Source of the DNA: Sinorhizobium garamanticum
Lineage (GTDB): Bacteria > Pseudomonadota > Alphaproteobacteria > Rhizobiales > Rhizobiaceae
Direction of reading: 5' to 3'
Length of the DNA stretch: 64,000 bases
Assembly: GCF_029892065.1 (NCBI RefSeq)
Contig: NZ_CP120373.1
Location: 2,115,001-2,179,000 of the forward strand
Shown piece after piece: positions 1 through 11,689 of this stretch. Both the position numbers and the translations under genes were made by a program. The notes beneath the pieces are model-generated. The model ran no database searches, was not told where the DNA came from, and saw only the letters and a list, made by a program, of their open reading frames with translations. The stretch's first letter is position 1. Each line of letters begins with the position of its first letter.

Positions 1-1294
<1,294 letters not shown>

Positions 1295-1507
1295 CATTGC
1301 TCATGCTCATCATAGATGAGCATCGCAATTCTTTGTCCTCACGCGCGTAGCGCTGCGGACGGCGCGCCGGACGTCCGGCGGCTCGGCTCTGCCGGCTGCT
1401 GGAAATATCCGGATAAGACGCAAGACGTGTTCAAAACAAAAGAAGTGAAAACTTCACCAGCTTCTCGATTAAAGTTTGCTCCGCAAGGAGCAACGCTTGC
1501 GCTTTGC

Positions 1508-1626
1508 CGACCTGGTGGTTCTGGCGGGGTGGCTGCACCCGTTCCCATTCCGAACACGGCCGTGAAACGCCCCAGCGCCGATGGTACTTCGTCTTAAGAC
1601 GCGGGAGAGTAGGTCGCTGCCAGGTC
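1508..1626 (+). rRNA. 5S ribosomal RNA
   Basis: About 119 bases with the 5S pattern: a 5' strand (GACCTGGTGG) that pairs with the 3' end (CCAGGTC), the CCCATTCCGAACACGG core, and GATGGTACT near 1580. It follows 23S by about 210 bases. Ends are estimated from stem pairing. Confidence 0.93.
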
Positions 1627-1687
1627 TGCAAATCGCAAGCAAAAACAAAACATCTTCTCCTCACAAAACGCGGCCCAAGCCGAAATC

Positions 1688-1715
1688 AAAAGGGCCGCAA
1701 CCAAGCGGCCCTTGT
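1688..1715 (+). terminator. hairpin between 5S rRNA and tRNA-fMet
   Basis: Inverted repeat AGGGCCGC (1691-1698) and GCGGCCCT (1705-1712) with a 6-base loop, preceded by an A-run and followed by a weak T-rich stretch. It could be a processing hairpin rather than a true terminator, because tRNA-fMet follows in the same operon. Confidence 0.5.
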
Positions 1716-1728
1716 GCTTTGAACATAA

Positions 1729-3564
<1,836 letters not shown>

Positions 3565-3583
3565 GATGCTGCCTCCTGCGAGA

Positions 3584-3769
3584 TCAGGAGCGCTTCTTCC
3601 TGCGATCCTTGACCTGTTCTTCGTAGCACTCCCGCGCGGCGCGACGCGCCAGGAGGCGCACCAACTCGACCAGACGAGGGTCGGAGCCTTCGCCACGCGG
3701 AGTCAGCGTCAGTTCCGGCTGTGCAAGCCGGAGTCCGCGTCCTCCTGTTTGGCGAGTGCCGTCGCTCAT
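3584..3769 (-). CDS. small conserved protein upstream of the recombinase
   Basis: A 61-residue basic protein rich in Arg and Glu (ARRAARECYEEQVKDRRKKRS at the end), with no Cys clusters, signal peptide or membrane segment. From memory, similar short proteins often precede recombinase genes of this type. It sits 20 bases from the recombinase start, so the two are probably co-transcribed. The role is unknown; an accessory DNA-binding or directionality role would be a guess. Confidence 0.6.
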   Translation of the reverse strand: MSDGTRQTGGRGLRLAQPELTLTPRGEGSDPRLVELVRLLARRAARECYEEQVKDRRKKRS

Positions 3770-4101
3770 TGTGGAGCCGTGCCCAGTCGATTACAAGTTC
3801 ACCTGATGCACGATCGGCTCCAAATGAAGCATAAGCAACTGAATTCACTCGTAAAAAAACGGCGGTCGAGATGCGCTTCAAGCGCACTTGCGGATAGCTT
3901 GTCGTAGATGAGGCGGCTCTGGCGTCGCGCAAATACCTAAGATCAGTTGAGCCGCAGAAGGTCGTAGCGAGGTAATGTCGAGACGCAGCTCCGACCACGG
4001 TCGACAAATGAGATGCGCTCGAGCCTGTCGCTGCGTTGTAAGCTTTTGCTGCCACTGGCGACTCTTCCCCCTGGTGCGCGCACGATAAATAGCCAAGCCC
4101 C
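3770..4101. other. non-coding interval upstream of the recombinase module
   Basis: Open frames here have no protein-like composition and overlap on several strands. No RNA gene was recognised. The interval probably holds the promoter of the recombinase operon, but no convincing -35/-10 pair stood out. Confidence 0.4.
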
Positions 4102-4126
4102 TGAAATGTTACGCTATAACATTTCA
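4102..4126. promoter_or_regulatory. orphan 25-bp palindrome resembling a Zur box
   Basis: TGAAATGTTA (4102-4111) is the exact reverse complement of TAACATTTCA (4117-4126), with a 5-base centre. The arms resemble the gammaproteobacterial Zur operator pattern (GAAATGTTA, short spacer, TAACATTTC). They differ in spacing from the five GTTATAAC-centred boxes elsewhere in the window. No intact metal gene is adjacent: the recombinase module lies about 330 bases to one side and a VOC-gene remnant to the other. It may be an old operator left after gene loss, or it may regulate the recombinase module. Confidence 0.5.
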
Positions 4127-4238
4127 CAGTCAATACTCTGTGTTCGTTCAGCTTTTTCTGAAAGGCGATTCCTTCTCAGAGGGGATGTCGGCGAATGCCG
4201 CTTGGATTACCGCGCGAGCAGCGAGCGGCTCGGCAATC

Positions 4239-4395
4239 AGGCAGCCCGCAGGGCGGAGGAGGTCTTGCGCTCGATCAGGCCCCAGATGTGGCCGAACGGA
4301 TCGAAGATTGCGGCGGAGCGGCTGTCGGCATCGTCAGGGCCTATTGCGTCGCGGAGGGTCGCTCCGGCGCTCACCGGGCGGGTAACAGAACCGCG
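4239..4395 (-). pseudogene. remnant of a VOC/glyoxalase-fold gene
   Basis: On the minus strand one frame reads RPVSAGATLRDAIG followed by SAAIFDPFGHIWGLIERK and a stop at 4239. This matches the C-terminal third of PhnB-like VOC proteins (the DPFGHxW motif). Upstream the frame is interrupted by stops and no start is visible, so only a 3' fragment remains. It lies just downstream of the GlxA-type regulator gene. Confidence 0.6.
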
Positions 4396-4443
4396 TCCAG
4401 ATCCGCGATCGTCAGATTCAGCGCGCTGCTTGTTGCGACAATG

Positions 4444-5448
4444 TCATCGAGCAAAGGTTAACGCATGCATTTCTGAATCGGTTGTTTTGAAGCGCTCACG
4501 GTATTCGCGGGGCGTGAGCGAGAACCGTCTCTGGAAAACCTTTCGCATCTGTTCGTCGGACGGAAAACCGCAGCGAAAAGCGATTGTTTTCATCGGAAGA
4601 TTGGTGTCCAGCAGCAATCCCATCGCCCTCTCGCATCGCGCGATTTCGATGAATTCAGCTGGAGTCGTGTGCGTTTCCTTCTGAAACAGCCGCGCGAAAT
4701 TCCGCACGCTCATTCCAGCGCGTCGCGCCAGATCATCGACTTTGATCGGGTTCCCGAGATTGGCGAGAACCCAGCTCTGAAGTTCCCGCACGCTCGGTGA
4801 TGTGGTCATTTGGCTGGTCAAGGTCGTGCTGAATTGCGACTGTCCGCCAGGACGCTTCAGGAAGATTACCAAATCGCGCGCGACTTCCAGCGCAAGGTCG
4901 CGTCCGAAATCATGCTCGACGAAGGCAAGGGCAAGATCGATCGCTGCTGACACGCCGGCCGACGTCCAGAGATTGCCATCCTGGATGAAGATGGCATCCG
5001 CGGCGACCTGCACGCGGGGAAAGCGTTGCTGAAGAAGCGTGGCGACGCTCCAATGCGTCGTTGCTCGTCTTCCGTCCAGTGCGCCGGACGCGGCAAGAAA
5101 AAAGCTACCGGAACAGAGCGCGGCCAATCGCGGAATCTTCCCCGAATTGGCGCGGCACCAATCGACGATCATGGGCGTCTCATCAAGGGCACGCTCGATG
5201 TCCGGCGCACCTGTGATCATCACTGTGTCGGCGACATCATCAGCGGCGAGCTTGGCCGTCGCTTCCAACGACAGCAACGTGTCGGATGGGATCATCCCGG
5301 GATCGGGCGCCGTAATCCGGATGTCATAACGCCGGGGGTCGCCACGGCGCTCCAGATGTCGGTTCGCATAGGTGAAGACATTTACTGGCCCGACAGCCTC
5401 CATCGATTTGAAGCCGGGATAGATAACAACGTCGATGGCATGGGTCAT
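4444..5448 (-). CDS. GlxA-type AraC-family transcriptional regulator
   Basis: A protein of 334 residues with an N-terminal DJ-1/PfpI-like domain (THAIDVVIYPGFKSMEAVGP and the nucleophile-elbow-like AALCSGSFFLAASGALDGRRATTHW) and a C-terminal AraC helix-turn-helix pair ending in FQRRFSLTPREYRERF. The start at 5448 has AGGAA upstream and begins directly at the domain; a longer frame to 5541 adds an unconserved leader. It is divergent from the formaldehyde dehydrogenase gene, and regulators of this family are often neighbours of their targets, so control of that gene is inferred. Confidence 0.85.
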   Translation of the reverse strand: MTHAIDVVIYPGFKSMEAVGPVNVFTYANRHLERRGDPRRYDIRITAPDPGMIPSDTLLSLEATAKLAADDVADTVMITGAPDIERALDETPMIVDWCRANSGKIPRLAALCSGSFFLAASGALDGRRATTHWSVATLLQQRFPRVQVAADAIFIQDGNLWTSAGVSAAIDLALAFVEHDFGRDLALEVARDLVIFLKRPGGQSQFSTTLTSQMTTSPSVRELQSWVLANLGNPIKVDDLARRAGMSVRNFARLFQKETHTTPAEFIEIARCERAMGLLLDTNLPMKTIAFRCGFPSDEQMRKVFQRRFSLTPREYRERFKTTDSEMHALTFAR

Positions 5449-5640
5449 ATCGGGAAGTTCCTGTAGCGGCTCCCGATGTTGTGTCGGTTTGGCCGTGTCT
5501 GAATCAGGGTGATGTTTGTCCGAAATCGTCCGATAAGACAAATTTCCTCGTCGGGTGCACCGAGTATGGTGTCAGCGATCCTTCAGCGACGGCATCGCCG
5601 CTGGCTGAACAACACAAGAACGCTTGACGGAGGACTCGCT

Positions 5641-6801
5641 ATGAAGACGCGCGCAGCCATCGCCTGGGAACCTAATCGGCCCCTTGAAATCGAAGAGGTG
5701 GATCTCGAGGGTCCCAAGGACGGCGAGGTGCTGGTTCGGATCGTCACGACGAGCCTGTGCCACACCGACGTTTTCACGCTGTCGGGGCGCGATCCGGAAG
5801 GCCTCTTCCCGGTGATCCTTGGCCATGAGGGTTGCGGCGTTGTCGAGGAGGTCGGGCGTGGCGTGACCTCGGTCAAACCAGGCGATCACGTCATTCCGCT
5901 TTACATCCCGGAAGATCCGAACTGCCCCTACATCAAAAGCGGGAAGACCAATCTCTGCCAGTCGATCCGCGAGACGCAGGGGCGCGGCGTGATGCCGGAC
6001 GGGACGTCGCGCTTCTCCTTCAAGGGGAAGCAGATCCTGCATTACATGGGCACCAGCACCTTCAGCGAATACATCGTTCTCCCGGAGATCTCCGTGGCCA
6101 AGATCGCACCGGAGGCGCCCTTGACGAAAGCCTGCGTCATGGGTTGCGCCGTGCCCACCGGGATCGGCGCCGTGCGCAACACCGCCAAGGTGGAAGCGGG
6201 TGCGACAGTCGCGGTATTCGGCCTTGGCGCGATCGGTATGGCGGTCATTCAGGGGTCGGTTCTGGCCGGCGCCGGCCGCATTATCGGCATCGACACTAAT
6301 CCAAACAAGTTTCTGCTTGCGAAGGCTCTCGGTGCAACCGAGTGCGTGAACCCGAAGGATCATGCCCGACCGATCCACGAGGTTGTCGTGGAGATGACCA
6401 ATGGTGGCGTGGATTATTCCTTCGAAGCCGTCGGCAACGTCAAGCTTATGCGCTCGGCGCTCGAAAGCTGCCACAAGGGCTGGGGCGAGTGCACGGTCAT
6501 CGGCGTCGCGGGTGCGGGTGAGGAGATTGCGACGCGTCCCTTCCAATTGGTGACCGGCCGCGTTTGGCGCGGCACAGCCTTTGGCGGCGTCCGTGGCCGC
6601 AGCCAATTGCCGGGCATGGTTGACGAGTGGCTGCGCGGCGACTTCAGCGTCGATCCGTACATCACCCACAACATGACGCACGACAACATCAACACCGCGT
6701 TCGACTTGCTCCATAGCGGTGAGGCCATCCGCTCGGTCATCCATTACCAGCCGCAGCGGACAATGCTCGCGAACGACCTTCCCGGAAAGATCGTCGGCTG
6801 A
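5641..6801 (+). CDS. S-(hydroxymethyl)glutathione dehydrogenase (class III alcohol dehydrogenase)
   Basis: It would oxidise the glutathione adduct of formaldehyde with NAD. The 386-residue protein has the catalytic zinc ligands Cys40 (CHTD), His62 (GHE) and the Cys of MGCAVPTG, plus the nucleotide-binding GLGAIG. The lobe that holds the structural zinc normally has four Cys in the order C-x2-C-x2-C-x7-C. Here they read Asp92, Cys95, Ile98, Cys106, so two of four ligands are gone. This suggests a form that needs one zinc per subunit instead of two, which fits the zinc-starvation cargo nearby. No GTTATAAC box was found upstream. The start has GGAGG about 8 bases upstream. Confidence 0.93.
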   Translation: MKTRAAIAWEPNRPLEIEEVDLEGPKDGEVLVRIVTTSLCHTDVFTLSGRDPEGLFPVILGHEGCGVVEEVGRGVTSVKPGDHVIPLYIPEDPNCPYIKSGKTNLCQSIRETQGRGVMPDGTSRFSFKGKQILHYMGTSTFSEYIVLPEISVAKIAPEAPLTKACVMGCAVPTGIGAVRNTAKVEAGATVAVFGLGAIGMAVIQGSVLAGAGRIIGIDTNPNKFLLAKALGATECVNPKDHARPIHEVVVEMTNGGVDYSFEAVGNVKLMRSALESCHKGWGECTVIGVAGAGEEIATRPFQLVTGRVWRGTAFGGVRGRSQLPGMVDEWLRGDFSVDPYITHNMTHDNINTAFDLLHSGEAIRSVIHYQPQRTMLANDLPGKIVG

Positions 6802-6810
6802 CTGTGTGAA

Positions 6811-6844
6811 AGGGGGGCACGCGCCCAGACGCGTTTGCCCCTCT
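6811..6844 (+). terminator. GC-rich hairpin after the formaldehyde dehydrogenase gene
   Basis: AGGGGGGCA and CGCG on the left pair with CGCG and TTTGCCCCTCT on the right around CCCAGA, 10 bases after the stop. There is no T-run, so termination may be weak. From 6845 to 7005 no gene is seen. Confidence 0.45.
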
Positions 6845-7005
6845 GTCGGAACACTGGCGACGTGATCCACGACGCTTACGTCGCCGTGCCCAAGAATCCA
6901 ATCAAGTGAGGGCTTTCACGCTTCGGGGTGGTCGGAATGGATCGGCAGCGGTTCTGAGCAAGGCGCCCGACCGGAGACGGGGGATGGCGGCGAAGGCCGC
7001 CGGGG

Positions 7006-8016
7006 TCACCGCTTAAGCACCACGCCGAGCACGAAGAGAGCGCCGGCAGCAGCGGTGATGATGCCGACCGGCAATTCCTGTGGCGCGAGCACCACGCGAC
7101 TTGCGAGATCACCGGCCAGCAACATGATGGCGCCTATGATCGTGGCGGTGACGATCAAGGCGCCATGTCGTACCCCAACCATTGCACGAGCGAGATGCGG
7201 CACCATTAGCCCGACGAAGCCGATGACCCCGGATAGCGACACAAGCGCCGCCGTTGCCAGCGCAGAGAGTGCGAAGACGGTGAAGCGCAGCCGAGGGACA
7301 TCGATGCCGAGGGACAGTGCCGTATCTTCCCCGCTGAGCAGAGCATCGAGGCGATGCCGCAGGACAATCCCCGTGCCTACGGCTACCGCGGCGCCTGCAA
7401 GCCCGAGCGGCAGGTTGCTCCAACTCGCAAGCCCGAGGCCGCCGACCGACCAGAAGAGCACTGAATGCGCGGCGCGCTGATCGCCCGCGAAGACAAGATA
7501 AGTCGTGATTGCGCCGAATAGGAACGAAACGGCGAGGCCGGCGATCACCAGCCGTTCCGGTCCCTTGTCTCTTTGCGCACTGATGAGCGCCAGGACAGCT
7601 CCGGCCGAAAGCAGCGCCCCGATGAAGGCCGCCGTCGGCAGGGTCCAGACACCAAGCCGGTCGCCAAAGAATGTGATGACCGAAACCGCACCCGCCGCCG
7701 CGCCGGACGAAAGGCCGAACAGGAAGGGATCGGCGAGGTCGTTCCGCGTCGTGGTCTGCAGAAGCGCGCCGACCACGGCGAGCCCCGAGCCGACGCAGAT
7801 CGCCAGAAGCACGCGTGGCAGCCTGAGATCGATCACGATTCGCATGACGGCCGGCGAAACTCCTGTGTCGAGACCTGGCAACAGGCTCTGGGCGAGCGCG
7901 CGGGCCACATCGCCGAAGGCGAGCGGCGTAGACCCATAAGCGATACCCGCGACGACAAGGGCGGCGATGATCGCCGCCCCCACCGACCAGGCCGAGACAA
8001 GGCGCCGCGCCCTCAT
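7006..8016 (-). CDS. FecCD-type ABC transporter permease
   Basis: The 336-residue, highly hydrophobic protein of the BtuC/FecCD family has about nine to ten membrane segments. It carries the family stretches LPRVLLAICVGSGLAVVGALLQ, LADPFLFGLSSGAAAGA and GFVGLMVPHLARAMVG. It would form the inner-membrane channel of an importer for a metal chelate, B12-like or siderophore-like ligand. Its start overlaps the stop of the binding-protein gene (ATGA). It is last in a long minus-strand gene run that starts at a Zur box near 14813, so the cargo is inferred to be a zinc chelate or related metal complex. Confidence 0.9.
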   Translation of the reverse strand: MRARRLVSAWSVGAAIIAALVVAGIAYGSTPLAFGDVARALAQSLLPGLDTGVSPAVMRIVIDLRLPRVLLAICVGSGLAVVGALLQTTTRNDLADPFLFGLSSGAAAGAVSVITFFGDRLGVWTLPTAAFIGALLSAGAVLALISAQRDKGPERLVIAGLAVSFLFGAITTYLVFAGDQRAAHSVLFWSVGGLGLASWSNLPLGLAGAAVAVGTGIVLRHRLDALLSGEDTALSLGIDVPRLRFTVFALSALATAALVSLSGVIGFVGLMVPHLARAMVGVRHGALIVTATIIGAIMLLAGDLASRVVLAPQELPVGIITAAAGALFVLGVVLKR

Positions 8017-8972
8017 TCCGGCTTGAATGCGCTGGGATGAAGTGCGGCTGCCAGCTTCTCGATCGCGTCGATGTTGGCCGGACCCGGTGTGATCTGCTCA
8101 TAGCGCAGCGGCAGGAAGCGCTCGTTGCGCACGGCGTCGGTCTCCTTCATCACCGGATGGCTCTTGAGGAAATCGAGCAGCTTTCGGTGGCCGGCACCAT
8201 CCTGGTAATCGAGCAGGATGAGGAACTGCGGGTTCTTCACGGCCACGTCTTCCCAGGAGGTCGTACCCCAGCTGATGTCGAGCTCGCCGAGGATGTTCTG
8301 GCCGCCCGCCGCCTCGATCAGCGCCGTCGGCATGGCGAACTTGCCTGCCGTAAACGGCTTGTCCTCACCAGAGTCATAGAGAAAGACTGTGACTGGCTTT
8401 TCGGCGCGCACGGCTTCACTGACCTTGGCCAGCCGCGCCTTCCACGAATCGACCAGCGCACGGGCTTCGACCTGCTTGCCGAAGATCGTGCCGAGATTGA
8501 GCTGGTCAGTATAGAGCAGATCCATCGAGGCGCGCGGGCGAGTCTTGTCGACCTGGGCGCAGCTTTCGGTCAGGACATAGGTCTCAATGCCTTTTTCCTT
8601 TAGCGTGTCCGGCGTCACCTCGCCGCCCGGCTTCATGCCGTAATACCAGCCGGCGAAGAAGAAATCGGCGTCGGCTGCGAGCAGATTCTCCATCGTCGGA
8701 TATTTGGGGGCGAGCTCAGGGATGGCGCCGAGCGCGGCTTTGAAGCTGTCGGTAGTCTTGTACCAGCCGGTCACTCCGGTCACGCCCGCCATGTTCGGCT
8801 GGAGATGAAGGGCGAAGGCCATCTCGCTCATGTTGAGGTCGTGAACGACGGCGCGCTTCGGCGCATTCTCGAACATGAGGGTGCGGCCGCAATTCTCGAC
8901 CGTGACAGGAAAGGCGAATGCAGGGAGCGAGACAAGGCTCGCGGCAAGGGCAAGGGACAGGCGGTGTAGCAT
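8013..8972 (-). CDS. periplasmic metal-chelate binding protein of a FecBCD-type ABC importer
   Basis: A 319-residue protein with a Sec signal peptide (LSLALAASLVSLPAFA) followed by a TroA/BtuF-like fold (PKRAVVHDLNMSEMAFAL, TMENLLAADADFFFAG, KNPQFLILLDYQDG). It resembles binding proteins that databases sometimes label F420-0 or cobalamin transport, so the ligand cannot be assigned from sequence. It overlaps the permease gene by 4 bases and follows the ATPase gene by 19 bases. No TonB-dependent receptor is present in the window, so the outer-membrane step must use a receptor encoded elsewhere. Confidence 0.87.
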   Translation of the reverse strand: MLHRLSLALAASLVSLPAFAFPVTVENCGRTLMFENAPKRAVVHDLNMSEMAFALHLQPNMAGVTGVTGWYKTTDSFKAALGAIPELAPKYPTMENLLAADADFFFAGWYYGMKPGGEVTPDTLKEKGIETYVLTESCAQVDKTRPRASMDLLYTDQLNLGTIFGKQVEARALVDSWKARLAKVSEAVRAEKPVTVFLYDSGEDKPFTAGKFAMPTALIEAAGGQNILGELDISWGTTSWEDVAVKNPQFLILLDYQDGAGHRKLLDFLKSHPVMKETDAVRNERFLPLRYEQITPGPANIDAIEKLAAALHPSAFKPE

Positions 8973-8991
8973 TGGTCATTTTCTCCGTTTG

Positions 8992-9861
8992 TTATGGCAC
9001 CAGAGCGCGGGCGACGTTGGAGCCGCCTAGTGCCGGTGTGTCGAAGACCAGCAGTGACCGGCCGGTCTCGGGATTGGTGAAGGGGAAGCAGTCCATGGCG
9101 AAGACGTTGCGCACGATCTTCGGGTCGAGCGCGGCGGCGGGCGCGTCATGGGCAACGAGCCGCCCGCCTTGCATGACCGCGACGCGGTCGGCGAAGGGGC
9201 TCACCGAGGTTAGGTCGTGCAGCACGGCGACAACTGTGATGCGGAGGTGGCGCGCAGTCTCAAGCATGTCGGCTCGCGCGCGCGGATCGAGATGATTGGT
9301 TGGCTCATCGAGGATCAGGATTGACGGCTCTTGAGCGAGTGCTCGAGCAATCGCGGCGCGTTGCCGCTCCCCGCCCGATAGCATCTGCAATCGACGGCCG
9401 GCCGCAGCACCAAGACCGAGAAGATCGAGAGCGCGCTCGACGATTTCTCGATCGGCCGCAGCGCTCACACGTCCGCGGTGCGGAATGCGACCGAGATCCA
9501 CATAGTCGGCGAGCGTCATGCGCAGGTCAGGCAGATCGTTCTGGCCGACGACGGCGAACATCCGCGCACGCTCAGTGAGGGAAATCCTGGCGAGGTCGCG
9601 ATCGCCGAGCAGGATTCTTCCTGCATCCGGCTTCAGCCGGCCAAAGAACAGACGCAAGAGCGAGGTCTTGCCGGCGCCATTTGGCCCGACAATGGCTAGC
9701 CGCTCGCCCGGTTCAACGGAGAGATCGACGGCATCGACGATTCGCCGCCCATCTGGTGTTGTAATTGAGACATGTTCCGCTCTGAGGCCGATTGCCGCAT
9801 CTTTCCGAACGAGCCGATTATTCGCGGCAATGGAGCGGCCAAGCGCTTCGTCGCGCGTCAT
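8992..9861 (-). CDS. FecE-type ABC transporter ATPase
   Basis: The 289-residue ATPase shows Walker A GPNGAGKTSLL, signature LSGGERQRAAIARAL, Walker B ILILDEPTNHLD and the switch His (AVLHDL). It powers the importer encoded by the next two genes. Its start overlaps the stop of the VOC gene. The N-terminal 25 residues (MTRDEALGRSIAANN...) precede the core domain, so a later start is possible. Confidence 0.92.
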   Translation of the reverse strand: MTRDEALGRSIAANNRLVRKDAAIGLRAEHVSITTPDGRRIVDAVDLSVEPGERLAIVGPNGAGKTSLLRLFFGRLKPDAGRILLGDRDLARISLTERARMFAVVGQNDLPDLRMTLADYVDLGRIPHRGRVSAAADREIVERALDLLGLGAAAGRRLQMLSGGERQRAAIARALAQEPSILILDEPTNHLDPRARADMLETARHLRITVVAVLHDLTSVSPFADRVAVMQGGRLVAHDAPAAALDPKIVRNVFAMDCFPFTNPETGRSLLVFDTPALGGSNVARALVP

Positions 9862-10274
9862 CAGAGCGAAATCCTCGCCAACTCTGCCGTATGAACGAAG
9901 CAGAGCTTGTTGCCCTCGGGATCACGGCAATAGGCACCGTAATAATCGGACCCGTAGTGGGGACGCGGCCCGGGCGCCCCTTCGTCGTTGCCGCCATTGT
10001 CGATTGCAGCTTTCCAGGCCCTGTCGACGGCATCTTGAGACGGAGCGGCGAAGCTGACCTGGACGCCATTTCCCCACGTGGCCGGTCGCTCATTGAACGG
10101 GTACTGGACGATGAAATGCGGCCACGCCGTGCCCGGGCGCCGCCAGGTGTGACCGACCGGGCCACCGTCGTCTTCCTGATGACCCCGCTCAAGGCCAATT
10201 GGTGCGAGCACGGCGTCATAAAAGCGCGTAAGCGATTCGAGATCGCGTGTACCGACCATGATGTGACTGAACAC
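9861..10274 (-). CDS. VOC-family (glyoxalase-fold) protein
   Basis: A 137-residue single-domain protein with the VOC pattern: FSHIMVGTRDLESLTRFYDAVLAPIGL at the start and YYGAYCRDPEGNKLCFVHT at the end. It may be a small metal-dependent lyase, isomerase or dioxygenase; the substrate is unknown. The GTG start at 10274 has AGGAG at the right distance. It overlaps the ABC ATPase gene and lies in the same run of metal genes, which suggests co-regulation by zinc. A second, broken VOC gene lies at 4239-4395. Confidence 0.82.
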   Translation of the reverse strand: MFSHIMVGTRDLESLTRFYDAVLAPIGLERGHQEDDGGPVGHTWRRPGTAWPHFIVQYPFNERPATWGNGVQVSFAAPSQDAVDRAWKAAIDNGGNDEGAPGPRPHYGSDYYGAYCRDPEGNKLCFVHTAELARISL

Positions 10275-10300
10275 GGGGCGCTCCTTTCGCGGATGATTGT

Positions 10301-10993
10301 TCATTCTTGCGGGACCGAACCCTCGTCGCTGAATGGCAGGATGGTTCCATCGGCGGGCGCCTGCTCGCGGGCGGGGAGCAGCGCGGTGAGGAACACAATG
10401 AGCCCGATCACAACGAGCCAACTGCCGAGAATCCGGGTCGCGATACGCAAGGGGCGCGCAGGGACGAAGTGGCGCGCGAGCAGACTGGGCGCAACTAAAC
10501 ACCAAAGCGCAGAGGCAATGGCGCCGCCGATGAAGGACGGAATGGCGAGATCTTCCAGGCCGATGAACAGCCCGAGTGTCAGACCGAGGAGTGGCGCGAC
10601 GATCAGGCACGCTGCTCGACGCCTGCGGTCGGGCGTCCATAAGCCCAAGCCTGCTAAAACAACCGCGGACGGTGGAAGCGCGTAAAGATTTCCGTCCATC
10701 GCGAAGCGCTCGAAGAACCGCAGCAATGGCTCCGTGAACTGGACTGTCGGCAAAAGCGCGCAAAGAAAGAGCGCGATCAGCGGCAGCGAGAAGCGCGTGT
10801 CAGATATCTGCGCAGCATTCAGACCGAGTCCGATCATCGCAAGCGCGACGTCGTAGACCGAGAGCGTGAAGAGCGCCCCCATCTCGGGGAAGAAGAACTC
10901 GTGCGGGATGAGCTGCGATGCCGCGACGAGCGTTGGGAGGACCGCGAAAAGCGCTAGCGTTCTGACTTGCGTGGGAGATAGCCGCTTGATCAA
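10301..10993 (-). CDS. multi-pass membrane protein of unknown function, coupled to HupE
   Basis: About 230 residues with six or so predicted membrane segments (for example TLALFAVLPTLVAAS, LPLIALFLCALLPTV and ILGSWLVVIGLIVFLTALL). It contains no Cys cluster and few His. A TTG start at 10993 overlaps the HupE stop (TTGA), implying translational coupling. The family is not recognised. Position between HupE and a metal importer suggests a role in metal transport, perhaps as a HupE partner. Confidence 0.72.
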   Translation of the reverse strand: MIKRLSPTQVRTLALFAVLPTLVAASQLIPHEFFFPEMGALFTLSVYDVALAMIGLGLNAAQISDTRFSLPLIALFLCALLPTVQFTEPLLRFFERFAMDGNLYALPPSAVVLAGLGLWTPDRRRRAACLIVAPLLGLTLGLFIGLEDLAIPSFIGGAIASALWCLVAPSLLARHFVPARPLRIATRILGSWLVVIGLIVFLTALLPAREQAPADGTILPFSDEGSVPQE

Positions 10994-11619
10994 GGGCCAC
11001 CTGACGCGAAGAGGAAATAGAGGCCGCACGCAGTGATGGCGCCGCCGACACCGCGTGTGGCGGCGCCGCGATAGAGCCGTTCGACGGCAAGGCCTAGCAG
11101 AATGCCGAAGACGTGGATCAAGCCGGTGGCAACGACGAAGCCGACGGCGTAGGCGGCGGGGTCGGCCGCCTGCGGTAGCTCAAGGCCATGTGCGTAGCCG
11201 TGGAAAATCGCAAAGACCGCGACGACGCTGATCGAGAGCGCTTCTGGCGGTCGCCAGTGAACGGCGATGGCGATGCCGAGCGTCACGACGGATAGCGCGA
11301 TGACGGCTTCGACATAGGGGAGTTGGAATGCACCCGACATGCCGATCACACCGCCGATGCACATGATCAGAGGGAATGTTACCGGCAGCGTCCAGACCGA
11401 TCGGCCGCCGAGTTGAGCGCCCCAGATGCCGACGGACGCCATGGCGAGAAAATGGTCGAAGCCGAGGATGGGATGCTGAAAGCCACTCCCGAAGCCGCCA
11501 AAGGCGCCGCCAAGCACGTGGGCGTCGGCAGCGCGGACGCTTAGGATCGATGCAATGAGTGCGAGCGCCAGCGCGCTCAGAGCTCGCCAGTGCGAGCTTC
11601 TGGTGTTGCGAGTCTTCAA
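10990..11619 (-). CDS. HupE/UreJ-family metal transporter
   Basis: A 209-residue protein with a signal peptide (LALIASILSVRAADA) and about six membrane segments. The family histidine motifs are visible: HPILGFDHFLAM near residues 49-60 and FHGYAHGLE. HupE/UreJ proteins are linked to nickel or cobalt uptake. In this Zur-box operon zinc or cobalt is the likelier metal (inference). The TTG start has a strong GGAGG 6 bases upstream. The gene lies 70 bases after cysS and overlaps the next gene. Confidence 0.87.
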   Translation of the reverse strand: MKTRNTRSSHWRALSALALALIASILSVRAADAHVLGGAFGGFGSGFQHPILGFDHFLAMASVGIWGAQLGGRSVWTLPVTFPLIMCIGGVIGMSGAFQLPYVEAVIALSVVTLGIAIAVHWRPPEALSISVVAVFAIFHGYAHGLELPQAADPAAYAVGFVVATGLIHVFGILLGLAVERLYRGAATRGVGGAITACGLYFLFASGGP

Positions 11620-11689
11620 TTTGATCCTCCAAGACCTCTCAGAACGGAAGGGCGCGTAAAGGCGCGGCGCCTAGGACGTCGTGCCATGG

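Noticed and set aside
5475..5640. possible Zur box between the GlxA-type regulator and the formaldehyde dehydrogenase
   Set aside because: Only a loose TTTGTC/GACAAA inverted pair is present; nothing resembles the GTTATAAC palindrome.
5572..6870. 432-residue minus-strand frame across the formaldehyde dehydrogenase
   Set aside because: It is antisense to a clear enzyme gene and has no recognisable domain; it arises from GC-rich codon use.
7006..9861. cobalamin uptake as the role of the FecBCD-type importer, with CobW proteins making cobalamin
   Set aside because: No cobalamin riboswitch or cobalamin synthesis gene was seen, and the operon begins at a Zur box with a zur gene; zinc or another metal chelate is the better reading.
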